Positions 1-8,813 of a DNA stretch of 64,000 bases are shown piece by piece (within the stretch, counting starts at the first letter, position 1; each line of letters begins with the position of its first letter). The stretch is from assembly GCA_009829735.1 (NCBI GenBank), contig CM020618.1:3036882-3100881 (forward strand), in the 5' to 3' direction. The stretch is from Pyropia yezoensis (Eukaryota > Rhodophyta > Bangiophyceae > Bangiales > Bangiaceae). The position numbers were made by a program, and so were the translations under genes. Under the pieces are notes generated by a model, which searched no databases, was not told where the DNA came from, and worked only from the letters and a program-made list of their open reading frames with translations.

Positions 1-726
1 GTACGTCAATCGAATCACGCCCTCGGCGCCAATGTGGACGCGTTGACGGAGGACAAGCCCATCACTGCAAAGGAGCTCAACGATCTGAGGGACGCGTTCA
101 GCAGTTGGGTAGCCGAGCGGAAGGCCGCCATCTCCGCCGATGTCGTTGACTTGGACGTAGAAGAGGCTCCCGACGATGGAGACGAGGCCCCGCCCGCGGA
201 TGCTGGTGCGGGAGCTAACCCTGATGTCGAAAATGCGCCAGAAGGTAGTAGTGCTGGTATTGGCATTGACACCGACGCCGCGCAAGAGGGTGCTGGTGCT
301 GGGGCTCTCCGCGACGGTGATGCGGCGGGTGGAGGTGCTAGCCCTGATGTCGAAGATCCGGGAGAGGGTACTGGTGCTGGTGTTGGCACTGACGCCGACG
401 ACACGCATGAGGGTGTTGGTGCTGGTGCTGTCCGCGACGTTGATGCGGCGGGTGGAGGTGCTGTTGCTGAAACCGGCGATACGCAAGAGGTTGCTGGAGC
501 TGATGGCAACAGCGACGGTGATGGAGCTAGTGCTGGTGATGGTGAAGATGTAGAGGATGCGCCGGAGCGTACTGGTGCTGACGCTCGCTCCCCGGCAGCA
601 AGCTGCAGCGGCGAAGGCGAGCGTACGTCGGTCGGGGGTAAAGGGGACGGCCGCGCTGTCCACCCGTCTCCACACGCCAATGGCGTTGGCGGCGGCGGTG
701 CCCGCCCGCCTCCCGCAGGTGCCTAG
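1..726 (+). CDS. 3' end of an acidic low-complexity protein (partial)
   Basis: The reading frame is open from the first base, so the start lies outside the window; it stops at TAG 724-726. The first ~45 residues look like ordinary protein (a charged helix containing TAKELNDLRDAFSSWVAERK). After that the protein becomes a long acidic, Gly/Ala/Asp-rich run in which 'GAGAG..D' blocks recur. The extreme 3' end (about 670-726) already shows the Gly/Pro-rich pattern of the tandem repeats downstream. No domain was recognised and no function is proposed. The stop may be a disabling mutation, because the same frame continues after it with the repeat pattern (to about 860) and the pattern then carries on in another frame. 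It could be a live gene end or the front of a decayed repeat protein. Confidence 0.45.
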   Translation, partial: VRQSNHALGANVDALTEDKPITAKELNDLRDAFSSWVAERKAAISADVVDLDVEEAPDDGDEAPPADAGAGANPDVENAPEGSSAGIGIDTDAAQEGAGAGALRDGDAAGGGASPDVEDPGEGTGAGVGTDADDTHEGVGAGAVRDVDAAGGGAVAETGDTQEVAGADGNSDGDGASAGDGEDVEDAPERTGADARSPAASCSGEGERTSVGGKGDGRAVHPSPHANGVGGGGARPPPAGA

Positions 727-835
727 CTTCGGCAGGTTCGTGGTGGAGGGGCCGGCGGCGGCGGCAAGGTCCGCCGGACGGCACCGGGCGGTGGTGCCCG
801 CACGCCGCCCAGCGGCGGCCAGCGTCAGACGGCGG

Positions 836-1690
836 GGGGTGGAGGGGCCGGCGGCGGCGGCAGCGCAAGCATCGGACGGTGGGGGGTGGAGGGGTGGGCT
901 ACGGCGGCGGCGGCACCCGCCCGTCGCCGCAGGTCAACGGCGATGGCGGTGGCGTCATACGCCTGCAGCCGACTGGCGGCCCGCTTCGGAAGGTCGGGGG
1001 TGGTGGGGCCGGCGGCGTCGGCGGCGGGGGCATCCGCCCGTCGACATCAGCCGGCAAGCGCCGGACGGTCGGGGGTGGAGGGGCCGGCGGCGGCGGCGAC
1101 GGCACCCCCCCGTCGGCCAAGATCTACGGCGATGGCGGTGATGGCACACTCCTGCCGCCGAGTGGTGGCCAGCGTGGGACGGGCGGGGGCGGTGGGGCCG
1201 GCGGCGGCGGCGGCACCCGCCCTTCGCCCCATGTCGACGGCGATGGCGATGGCGGCACATGCCTGCCGCCGACGGGCGGCCAGCGTCGGACGGTCGGGGG
1301 TGGTGGGGCCGGCGGCGTCGGCTGCGGTGGTGTCAGCCCGTCGGCACCAGCCAGCAAGCGTCGGACGGTCGGGGGTGAAGGGGCCGGCGGCGGCGGCGGC
1401 GTCCGCCCATCGCCACCAGTCAATGGCGATCGCGGTGGCGATACCCGCCCGCCGCCCACTAGCGGCCAGCGCCGGGCGGTCGGGGGTGGAGGGGCTGGCG
1501 GCGGTGGCGGCTTCCGCCCGTCGCCACCGGTCAATGGTGATGGCGGTGGCTGCACCCGCCCGCCGCCCACTAGCGGCCAGCGCCGGACGGTCGGGGGAGG
1601 AGGGGCCGGCGGCGGCGGCGGCGTCCGCCCGTCGCCACCGGGCGGCAGTGCCCGCCGCCCAGTTACTGGCAGCAAGCGCCAGATGATCGG
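836..1690 (+). repeat. Degenerate Gly/Pro-rich coding minisatellite, alternating long and short units
   Basis: At least eight imperfect units are visible, each opening with a variant of GGGGGTGGAGGGGCCGGCGG. Unit starts fall near 836, 988, 1069, 1186, 1292, 1369, 1480 and 1589. Spacing alternates between about 105-117 bp and 77-81 bp, apart from the first interval. Read on the plus strand (open frame 879-1829) the long unit encodes a Gly-rich block, then R-P-S-P, V-N-G-D, R-P-P-P and G-Q-R-R-T-V. The short unit lacks the middle part. The same pattern appears in a different frame before about 860, so at least one frameshift plus the TAG at 724 separates it from the acidic ORF. Whether any of it is translated today is unclear. 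Confidence 0.6.
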
Positions 1691-1829
1691 GGACACAGTC
1701 GGCGGCCTCTGCCTCCTTGATCAAGCGCGTTACAATCGTGCGCACTTCAGTAAAAATGGTCACATTGTCTGCACTCTGGTCCCGCCACCATTGAACCAGC
1801 TGCCAGACAAAGGCGGCGATGGCAGGTAA

Positions 1830-3012
1830 CGGGACAGGCTGCGGGCGGGGACGCCGGAGGGGGAGTATCGGGCTCCATCGGTAGCGAGAGTAATGGCGTC
1901 CGCTGGGCGGGCGACGGCCCCTGCAACGGCAGGCAGGGCATTTGGGCGGAGCGCCCTTGTAGCGGCACAGCCGTTCCCGCACCTCGGCTGGCGTATGCAC
2001 CTGGAGTGTCGGGGGTCTCTGGCGACGTGGCTTGGCTGGCTAATTCCACTTCGAGCGGGTACGAAAGGAGCAGCCCCCCCCCATAGGCTCCATTGGCCCT
2101 CCCGTGGGGCCATCACCGCTCAGAATCCCGGCTCCCACTTCATGTGAAGCTTGTGTGGCCACTGCTCGGTCGTTGTCGACTTAGGCCCGTCCACGTGCCG
2201 AGTCGACAACCCCCCCAGCGCTCTGTCGCTGATAGCTCGCCGAGTGATGAAGGGCCTGGCCGTCATTTGAATCAGTCGCGGAGGCGTTCTCGGGTTGTTG
2301 CCGCCCGCCGCCAATGCTGTTGACGCTGGGCTTGGAGCCGAGGCTCATGTTCGGGGAGCTGTGGCTTGAGCCAGCAGAAGTGTCGCCCCACACAGAACCC
2401 ATTGCAATCCGACGACCAGGCCCCACCGCGATGCCCCTCCGGCGGCTGGCTTTTGCTGAACATCCCCCTGTAGCACGCCACGGGACAGGGGAGGGCGCCA
2501 GCTGTATCGGCAGCTTTGTCGTGTGGTCCTCAACCGAGTCGTTGTCACTCCAAGTCTGCGCGTGTTGTGCGAATGCTTCCGATGTTTGATCCTCCTTTGG
2601 TGTAGGCGCGGACTAGCAGCCCGTTGATGCTTCATCTTCTGCGCGAAAAGAGCAGGGCGAAGGGCGTAGATTTGGCACCAGCAGGCGCTCTTCTGCACCA
2701 CGTCATGCTGCTCCTCCATGAACGTCAGTCGTGTCGTGGTCGACAGACTCGCCCACGCCACGCCCCGTTCTTGGTCGAGATGAACTGCTGGAGCCTGCCC
2801 TCATCGGCGGTACTGCGTCAGGATGGGCAGATGGAGGATCGAACAATCCCTCTTCTTGGGGAGTCCACGGACTTGCAATCGAGTACTGCGGAAAAACAGG
2901 TGGCCGCATCGTATCGGAACCCATTAATAAATGCTCTTCATGGTCGTCCTCAGTCACAACAGAAGCCCTGGTCGCACCGGTGGCAGCGGTGTTAGCGTAC
3001 GGTACTGTGTGC
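1830..3012. other. No confident gene
   Basis: Base composition is less extreme than in the repeat tract to the left. Short open frames occur on both strands. The most protein-like is on the minus strand around 2703-3060, with mixed polar composition including ACT GCG ACA-type codons after a possible TGCAG acceptor. It may be a downstream exon of the minus-strand candidate at 3013-3912, but no domain supports this. Confidence 0.3.
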
Positions 3013-3912
3013 TCAGAGGCTGTCGCAGTCTGCACCGACGCGGCAGCAGCAGCGGCGGCAACGGCCGCCGGTCGAATTTCCAAAAAAACGGCCAGAGCGG
3101 CCAGAGTTCGAATAGGTGACGGGCAGGTAACCGGGCCACACGGCGAACTGCTTGATATGGCAGACGGAGACCTCCGTCGCACACCGGCAGACTGGCCAAT
3201 GCCCTTTTCGGCCCAATGGCAGCACGGCCATGGCAGCCGTCTGCGTGCCTGCCGCACTCGGCAGTCTCTGTGCAGCAGGCAGCTCGACAGGTGGCCAGAT
3301 GGGCAGCGTGGTGGGCTCGACGTACTCATCTTCTCCACTGAGGTTATCGTCCCTCAATGATTGCTCGGTCAAGGTCTCGCCTCTCCCCTCCACCTTGCAC
3401 AACCGGGCGGCGCGACTTTCGGGAACCCGCACGCCGTTCGAACTGCACGGGCGCGCCAGTAACGATGAAGGCAAGACGTTGTTGTACGTGTGCTCTCTTT
3501 GCCCGTCGGTGACACCCGGGATGCACTCGAAACCCGGCGCTGAGGTGGCAGGCAGGCAGGCACGTGACCGAGTCGTCCGAGAGATGTCTGGCGCAGAAGA
3601 CATGTCTAATCGGGACTGGGACTCCGCCAGCTCGTCTCGCGCTTGTGTCACAGCGGCAGAGAAAGACTCCAAGGAGATTCGCTCATGGGGTACGGAGAGA
3701 GATGGGTCATCCGGGTCAGGGGCGGCCCGCTGCCCGTCGTCGTACTCAAGAACCTCGCGGTCACCATACATCATCTTCTCGTACTCTTCACTGGCGCTGC
3801 CATCGCTGTAGCTAGCGTCGTCCTCCTCGGCGCCTGCATTCGCCATGCGTACTGCATGAGAGTCGTCATCATCCAACCTATCCCATTCTTCAGGTGCTAC
3901 AGCTGGGTCCAC
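3013..3912 (-). CDS. Acidic hypothetical protein segment, possible exon
   Basis: This minus-strand frame is open from just after a TGA near 3975 down to 3013. Its first ~120 residues look like real protein: mixed charged composition, runs such as DRLDDDD and ASEEYEKMMYGDREVLEYDD, and few Cys or Trp. The last ~70 residues become Cys/Arg-rich and shadow-like, which suggests true coding stops earlier, perhaps at a splice site near 3130-3240. A CTGCACCGCAG acceptor-like sequence lies just upstream of the coding-like part, so it may be an internal exon joined to the kinase-like pieces at 3976-4983. No family was recognised. A pseudogene is equally possible. Confidence 0.3.
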   Translation of the reverse strand: MDPAVAPEEWDRLDDDDSHAVRMANAGAEEDDASYSDGSASEEYEKMMYGDREVLEYDDGQRAAPDPDDPSLSVPHERISLESFSAAVTQARDELAESQSRLDMSSAPDISRTTRSRACLPATSAPGFECIPGVTDGQREHTYNNVLPSSLLARPCSSNGVRVPESRAARLCKVEGRGETLTEQSLRDDNLSGEDEYVEPTTLPIWPPVELPAAQRLPSAAGTQTAAMAVLPLGRKGHWPVCRCATEVSVCHIKQFAVWPGYLPVTYSNSGRSGRFFGNSTGGRCRRCCCRVGADCDSL

Positions 3913-3975
3913 CCGCGGGGTTACGATGTCCGGTGAGGCGTGATTCGTCAGTCCCTGCGGTGCAGCGCTGGAGAG

Positions 3976-4983
3976 TCAGCGAGATTGCTCCCCTCGAACG
4001 CTTCCATTTTGTGAGTGTGCGTGCATGGAAAAGGTGCACACACTCGAACCATTCTCGACCGCGACATTGACAACATGACCAGGTGATGGAAGCAGGCTGA
4101 CAGCGTCGCGCTCAGCGTGGACGCCTGCATCAGATGAGCGAAAGGGCCGGCGAGAAGCCACACATACAGGCACGGCGGCGGCGGCGGGCACTTCGCCCCC
4201 TCGTATGACATGGTCCTCAGATCGCAGTGCCAGGCTAGTTCCACCCTCGTGGATGTGGTTAGCGTCGCCAGAAGCCCTACGGGACGCCGCTGCAGTCGAT
4301 GTCCGCCGTTTAGAGGATTAAGGCTGCGCAGTAGACTGCGGTCTTCTTGCCATTGAAAGAGCATTGCGAGTTTGCCGCGTCGGCAAAAACCTTTGTGTAG
4401 CAACAGTGGCTGGAGACGTCCAGTCGGCCACCCGCTGCTTCGGTTGCAGCCCAATCCAAGCAGTGCAAAACAGGTAGCCAGACATACGCACGGGCACACA
4501 AGAACCGAATGATGAGGACCATGCCTCTCGGGAAACGCTCAAGCTCCAGGCGTCCTATCCGCACCCCAATGCTGCATCACTCTATGGGTACGCCAAGACA
4601 TTCCTTCAAGGGCACACGGTAACGCACTTGCCAAACGTCCCCTTCCCAATGGTCTGGTAGAGGAGGTAATTTCTGACCCGCTCCGAACCCAGACGCCGCC
4701 GCCCATTGCTCGCCATGTCCACAGCAGCCCAGCCACGGCGTTGACGACGTGACGTGCTACAGACAGGCTCCTCGCTTGGCCCAACTCGAGCCAGTGACGT
4801 GGTAGGCTCGGGGAACCGGCAGCCGTTCGGTGACTGCAGGGGCTGCAACGCGGGACGCAGCCTGCTCACCGCACGGGAGGATGCACGCTGCCAGACGGAG
4901 GTGCGCAACAGGGCCTTGCGTTCTTGCGTCGACCTTTTGGGTCGACATGACGAGTCTTCCACTGCTCTTGTGTCATGTGTCAT
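3976..4983 (-). pseudogene. Protein-kinase N-lobe-like fragments, split or decayed
   Basis: The minus-strand frame 4983-4606 contains NYLLYQTIGKGTFGK (about 4665-4627), a textbook glycine-rich ATP-binding loop of a Ser/Thr kinase. The frame stops eight codons later, but a GTGCGT donor-like sequence (4627-4622) sits inside the loop's last codon. Further along the same strand (about 4191-3976) a frame reads VPVCVASRRPF, then AERDAVSLLPSPGHVVNV. That resembles strand beta3 followed by helix C and the 'HPHIV' turn of a kinase N-lobe, except that the expected VAVK lysine position reads VPVC. No HRD, DFG or APE motif was found. Either this is a kinase gene broken by introns I cannot place, a catalytically dead kinase-like protein, or a pseudogene. 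The glycine loop is a direct observation; the rest is inference. Confidence 0.4.
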
Positions 4984-5734
4984 TCAGTGATGCTATTCGG
5001 CCTCGCGTTGTGACTCTTTTCAAGGTACGCTAATTTGTCATTTCGACGTGCAATTGTAGAAGTCCAGCAGACGCGAAAGACTCCATCTATTTAGAGAGAA
5101 GCAGAAGGAGGCAAGGTATACCATACTGCGACTTGATCGGCTTATCAGTCCAGCCGGGTGTAATTTTGCGAACACTCTAATTGACAACCCTGTCGCAGGG
5201 ACGCGGCGCCATTGGTTGGCCAACTGCGCACACCCACGCACACCGCCCGCACCGCACACCGGGTGCAGAGCGGCCATTCGCCCACGGAGGCTGGATCTTG
5301 TGGTGCCTCGGCGACGAGGCCTCCGCCTCACACCCGTCCCTGGGCGTCGTCGATTGGTGGCGAGCGGGTGGGCGAGCGTTGTGTGGGCCGCACTTGTGCG
5401 GTCTTCTCCTGCCTGGGGTGTCATCTCCCAAGCGTCGCTCACCCCCTGCCGCAGGGTGCTTTGGTGGAAAGCAAGACTTGGCCTTCCACGTTTTGCGCTT
5501 ACGTGCGTGCATCCGCGGCGAAGACGCTGCTTTCAGCGGTTCTTGGCTCTGTGGGAGCAGGGCAGGGTCTCTCGGCCATCGCCCTGGTATTGCTCAGCAG
5601 CGGTTTTTTCTCTCCCTGTCTCTGCCCCTCGCCCTGTTTGGCTGGGCTCGAAGATCTCATCCCTGTATCCCTCTCAATCACTCTTGCCCCATCCTCGCTT
5701 GGCCTTCCCCCAGCCGCTCCACCCCCTGCACTCA
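4984..5734. other. Upstream region of the methyltransferase gene
   Basis: No separate gene is supported here. The downstream gene's frame is open from 5216, but nothing in 5216-5734 looks conserved, so it is read as 5' untranslated or promoter DNA. A 7-bp stem GTCGACC/GGTCGAC lies just before it, near 4928-4946. Confidence 0.35.
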
Positions 5735-6784
5735 ATGGCGTTTGTTACGACTGGTGCGCCGCTGCTGGCATCTCGCCGCGCGTCGGCGTCTTCGTCGCTG
5801 CTGGGACGTCCCGTCAGCCCGCCCGCCGCCGTCACCCCCTTGCGGCGGGCGGCTCGGCAACATGGCGCCGCTGCTGCGCGCCCGCGGCCGGTGGGCCCGT
5901 CCATGTCGGCAGCGACGGAGCCAGCGCGCAAGGGCCGTGGCCTGATCCAGCACAAGCGTGAGGCGTTTTGGTTCTACCGCTTCCTCTCCATCGTCTACGA
6001 CACGATTGTCAACCCCTTTCACTGGACCGTAGGGATGCGGGACAAGTCGCTGTCGCAGGCGGGGCTTGAGTCTCCCGGCCGTAACCTTGTTACTGTGGAC
6101 GTGGGCGGCGGCACCGGGTTCAATACGGAGGGCGTGCTCGCTTACGTGGACCCCCAATACGTCACGCTGCTGGACCAGTCGCCCCATCAGATGGCCAAGG
6201 CCAAGGCCAAGCCTTCCCTGCAGGGTGTCACCTTTGTGGAGGGCGATGCGGAGAACCTGCCGTTTCCCACAGGCTACGCGGACCGCTACACATCGGCGGG
6301 CAGCATTGAGTATTGGCCCGAGCCGCAGCGGGGCATTGCGGAAGCTTACCGCGTGCTCAAGCCGGGAGGGAAGGCCACCATTATTGGGCCTGTGCGGGCA
6401 ACCAACTGGTTTTCCCGCTTCTGGTGCGACCTGTGGATGCTTTTCCCGATGGAGAGTGAGTACCGCAAGTGGTACGAGGCTGCCGGCTTCTATGACGTCC
6501 AGGTTGGTTACATCGGCCCCGAGGCGTACAAGGGCGTCCGCGCGCACGGGCTCATCATGGGGCTGACCATTACGGGCACCAAGCCGTTGAACGGGAGCCT
6601 TGAGCCACTGTGCCAGTTGGGGCCCATGGAGGAGGACCGGGACCGTGCGATGACGCTGCTCGACCGGCTGCTATTTTTGCCCAAGTGGATCATTGGCCTC
6701 ATCGCTGGCGGCTACTATTTCGTGTTGCCGTTTTGCGTCATGCTGTACGCGGCTCTGTTCATTCGGCGACCGAGGGAGGCTTGA
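5735..6784 (+). CDS. VTE3: MPBQ/MSBQ methyltransferase, plastid (2-methyl-6-phytylbenzoquinol methyltransferase)
   Basis: The 349-residue product is a SAM-dependent methyltransferase that methylates 2-methyl-6-phytyl- and 2-methyl-6-solanesyl-benzoquinol in the plastid inner envelope, on the way to tocopherols and plastoquinone. ATG 5735 is preferred over the longer open frame because it starts a typical transit peptide (MAFVTTGAPLLASRR, then an Ala/Arg/Pro stretch to about residue 65). The mature part begins around 'RGLIQHKREAFWFYRFLS', characteristic of the VTE3/APG1 family. SAM motif I is VDVGGGTGFN (about residue 121), followed by a VEGDAENLPFP acidic loop and an RVLKPGG motif. A hydrophobic C-terminal anchor (IGLIAGGYYFVLPFCVMLYAALFI) precedes the last few basic residues, as in the plant and algal enzyme. 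No intron is needed. Confidence 0.93.
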   Translation: MAFVTTGAPLLASRRASASSSLLGRPVSPPAAVTPLRRAARQHGAAAARPRPVGPSMSAATEPARKGRGLIQHKREAFWFYRFLSIVYDTIVNPFHWTVGMRDKSLSQAGLESPGRNLVTVDVGGGTGFNTEGVLAYVDPQYVTLLDQSPHQMAKAKAKPSLQGVTFVEGDAENLPFPTGYADRYTSAGSIEYWPEPQRGIAEAYRVLKPGGKATIIGPVRATNWFSRFWCDLWMLFPMESEYRKWYEAAGFYDVQVGYIGPEAYKGVRAHGLIMGLTITGTKPLNGSLEPLCQLGPMEEDRDRAMTLLDRLLFLPKWIIGLIAGGYYFVLPFCVMLYAALFIRRPREA

Positions 6785-8813
6785 GAGTGTGCGGGGCGTA
6801 TGTCTGTGGCCCAGGGTGGGGGGTTATCGTTGAGGGATTACTGGTAGGCGGGTGAGTGGGGTTGCGGGAGCAATGCGGGGAGCAAGGCGGGGAGAGAAAT
6901 ATGGATGGCGGAGTTGCGCTGGCACAATGGAAGCGTGTGCATGGGGCTAGACACAACAGATCAGTTGTTGTGAAGTCGAGTGCTTGCTGAGGTACTGGGA
7001 CACCCCGGGTCAGGGACACCCCGGTTCAGGGACGCGTTGGTGCGTCTGCGAAGGGTGATATCTAGGTAGGAAAGGATACCAGTCTGATCAGCTCCTCTTC
7101 GCACACCAAGTCGGACTTCCGTGCTAACGACCACGATCTTGCGAATAGATTGCGAACGTGCGCGTTCACGCTTCAGCTTACACGGACACTGTGTATGTCC
7201 TGAACCGTATGTACAGTACACGCGCTTTCCTGGGCAACCCGCCGACCGGCCTGTCTCTGGTGCACCGGCCCCCTCTTTCTCCGACAGGTCCACAGCGGCA
7301 GCTGGGGGCCCACGCACACGAGATCAAGTACCGTACTATACCAGTACAAGTCACATTCCAAGAATGTACTGTGTCAGTGTCAAGTGAATATTAGTCATGG
7401 TCTTCGCACCACCATCACCGCCACCACCACCACCGCCAGCCGCCTGTGTCTCCTGATGAGCCGCCGTCGCTGTCGCCGCCATCCTCTCGGCGGCCACCCC
7501 CGCCTGCAGGACCCACCGACTCGTGTCCCGCTGGGTGCGGGTGGGCAGCGCGGTGGCCGCCACAAAAATAATCCTCGGTGGCCTGTTGCTCCTGTGCGGG
7601 CGGGCCCCCGTCCCTGCCTTGCTCCCGCTCACTGCTCCCCGCTCCCCTTCCCCCCCCCCCCGGCACCTTGCCCAACCTGCACGGGCCTGTTGCGGTCGGC
7701 CTCCGCCTTGTGTGAGCCGCTCTGTGCCCGCGACGAGGCGTCGTGCGCCTGCTTTTTGCGTGAGGGTGGGTGTGGGGGGGGGGGGGGTAGCGGCGGTGGA
7801 CGGGAGTCGACCCGTCGTCCCCTTGTTGACGACAGTAGACCTTGTGCGCTCTGCGGTGCTGTTCATTTCCCTGGGGTCGCCTTTGTCCGTTGTTGTTTTT
7901 TTCCTTGTTTTGTTTCTTTGTCCCTTGATGCTCCCCGTCCCGCGCCACCCCGCCGACCAGCGGCGCCTCAATCGGCCGCCGGGATGTCGTCACCACTTGT
8001 GAGAGGGGAGAGGGTGCCGCGGCTGTGCCTTTGGGGGGGGGGGGGGGGGGGGGGGGGGGCGCGCGGCATACGACTCTGCAACTGCCCCCCCTCCCTCCCC
8101 CTCCCCCTCCCCCCTACCCGCCGCGCCTGCCGCACGCGCCCCGTTTGGGAGAGACGGCCCCCGCCGCAGAGCGACGGCGGGCGGCAGGCACCACAACGTG
8201 CGGTGGCCACGGTCGGCACGTGGGCGGTGGAGTGGTCGGCGGGTAGGCGCCGCTACTGCACCCTCAGTCCCCCCCCCCCCCCCCCCCCCCCGTGAGGCTC
8301 TCTCCCCCGCCACAGGTGCCCCCCCTTGGCGCCTCCGTTACCCCCACTCCTCTCCAACCCGGCGGCGTGTCTACCACGCACCCTTTCGCCCCCTGGGCCG
8401 CGCGCCCCCGCCTTTGCCGTCGGCTGTCTGCGCAGCGCCGTCGACGGCTCTTACGCGCGCCCGGTGGAGTGCGTGGACGGCCGACGCTGGTACCCCTTCC
8501 CCCTGCCCCGCCGGTTGCGTCCGCCCCCATTTCCTACGGGCTGCCGTCCCCCGCCCCCACCCACTTTGTGTGCCCGTACGCGCGGTGCCGCCGGTTGCCT
8601 GGTGGCATTGGCGGTCGCGCTTTCTCCCGCTGCTTTGGCGGCTCAACCGGTGGCGTCGACGCCCCACCCCCCCCCCCCCCCCCCCCCGCTTCACCCCCCT
8701 TTGCGGCTTTTGCGGTTCGTCCGCTTCCGCATCACCGGCTATCTCCTCTCGCCTCCCACTTCCCTCGCCCCCCCCTCGATCGTGCTGGCTCCCTCTTTCA
8801 CTGACGCCCTCTC
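6785..8813. other. Intergenic region with short repeats and poly-G/poly-C runs
   Basis: No gene is supported. Two 16-bp direct repeats (GGGACACCCCGGGTCA and a one-base variant) are at 6997-7028. An (ACC)n-like tract lies near 7408-7440. A run of 27 G is at 8033-8059, and runs of about 20 C lie near 8270-8291 and 8670-8690. Open frames across 7.4-8.8 kb are Pro/Arg- or Gly-rich in every frame and are treated as low-complexity artefacts. The last few hundred bases are probably promoter and 5' UTR of the gene at 8814. Confidence 0.4.

Noticed and set aside
836..1690. CRISPR-like array
   Set aside because: Units are imperfect, touching and GC-rich with no unique spacers; the sequence is eukaryotic.
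1047..2000. Minus-strand 317-codon ORF across the left repeat tract
   Set aside because: The N-terminal ~100 residues look partly protein-like, but the rest is the shadow of the Gly/Pro repeat; too weak to call.
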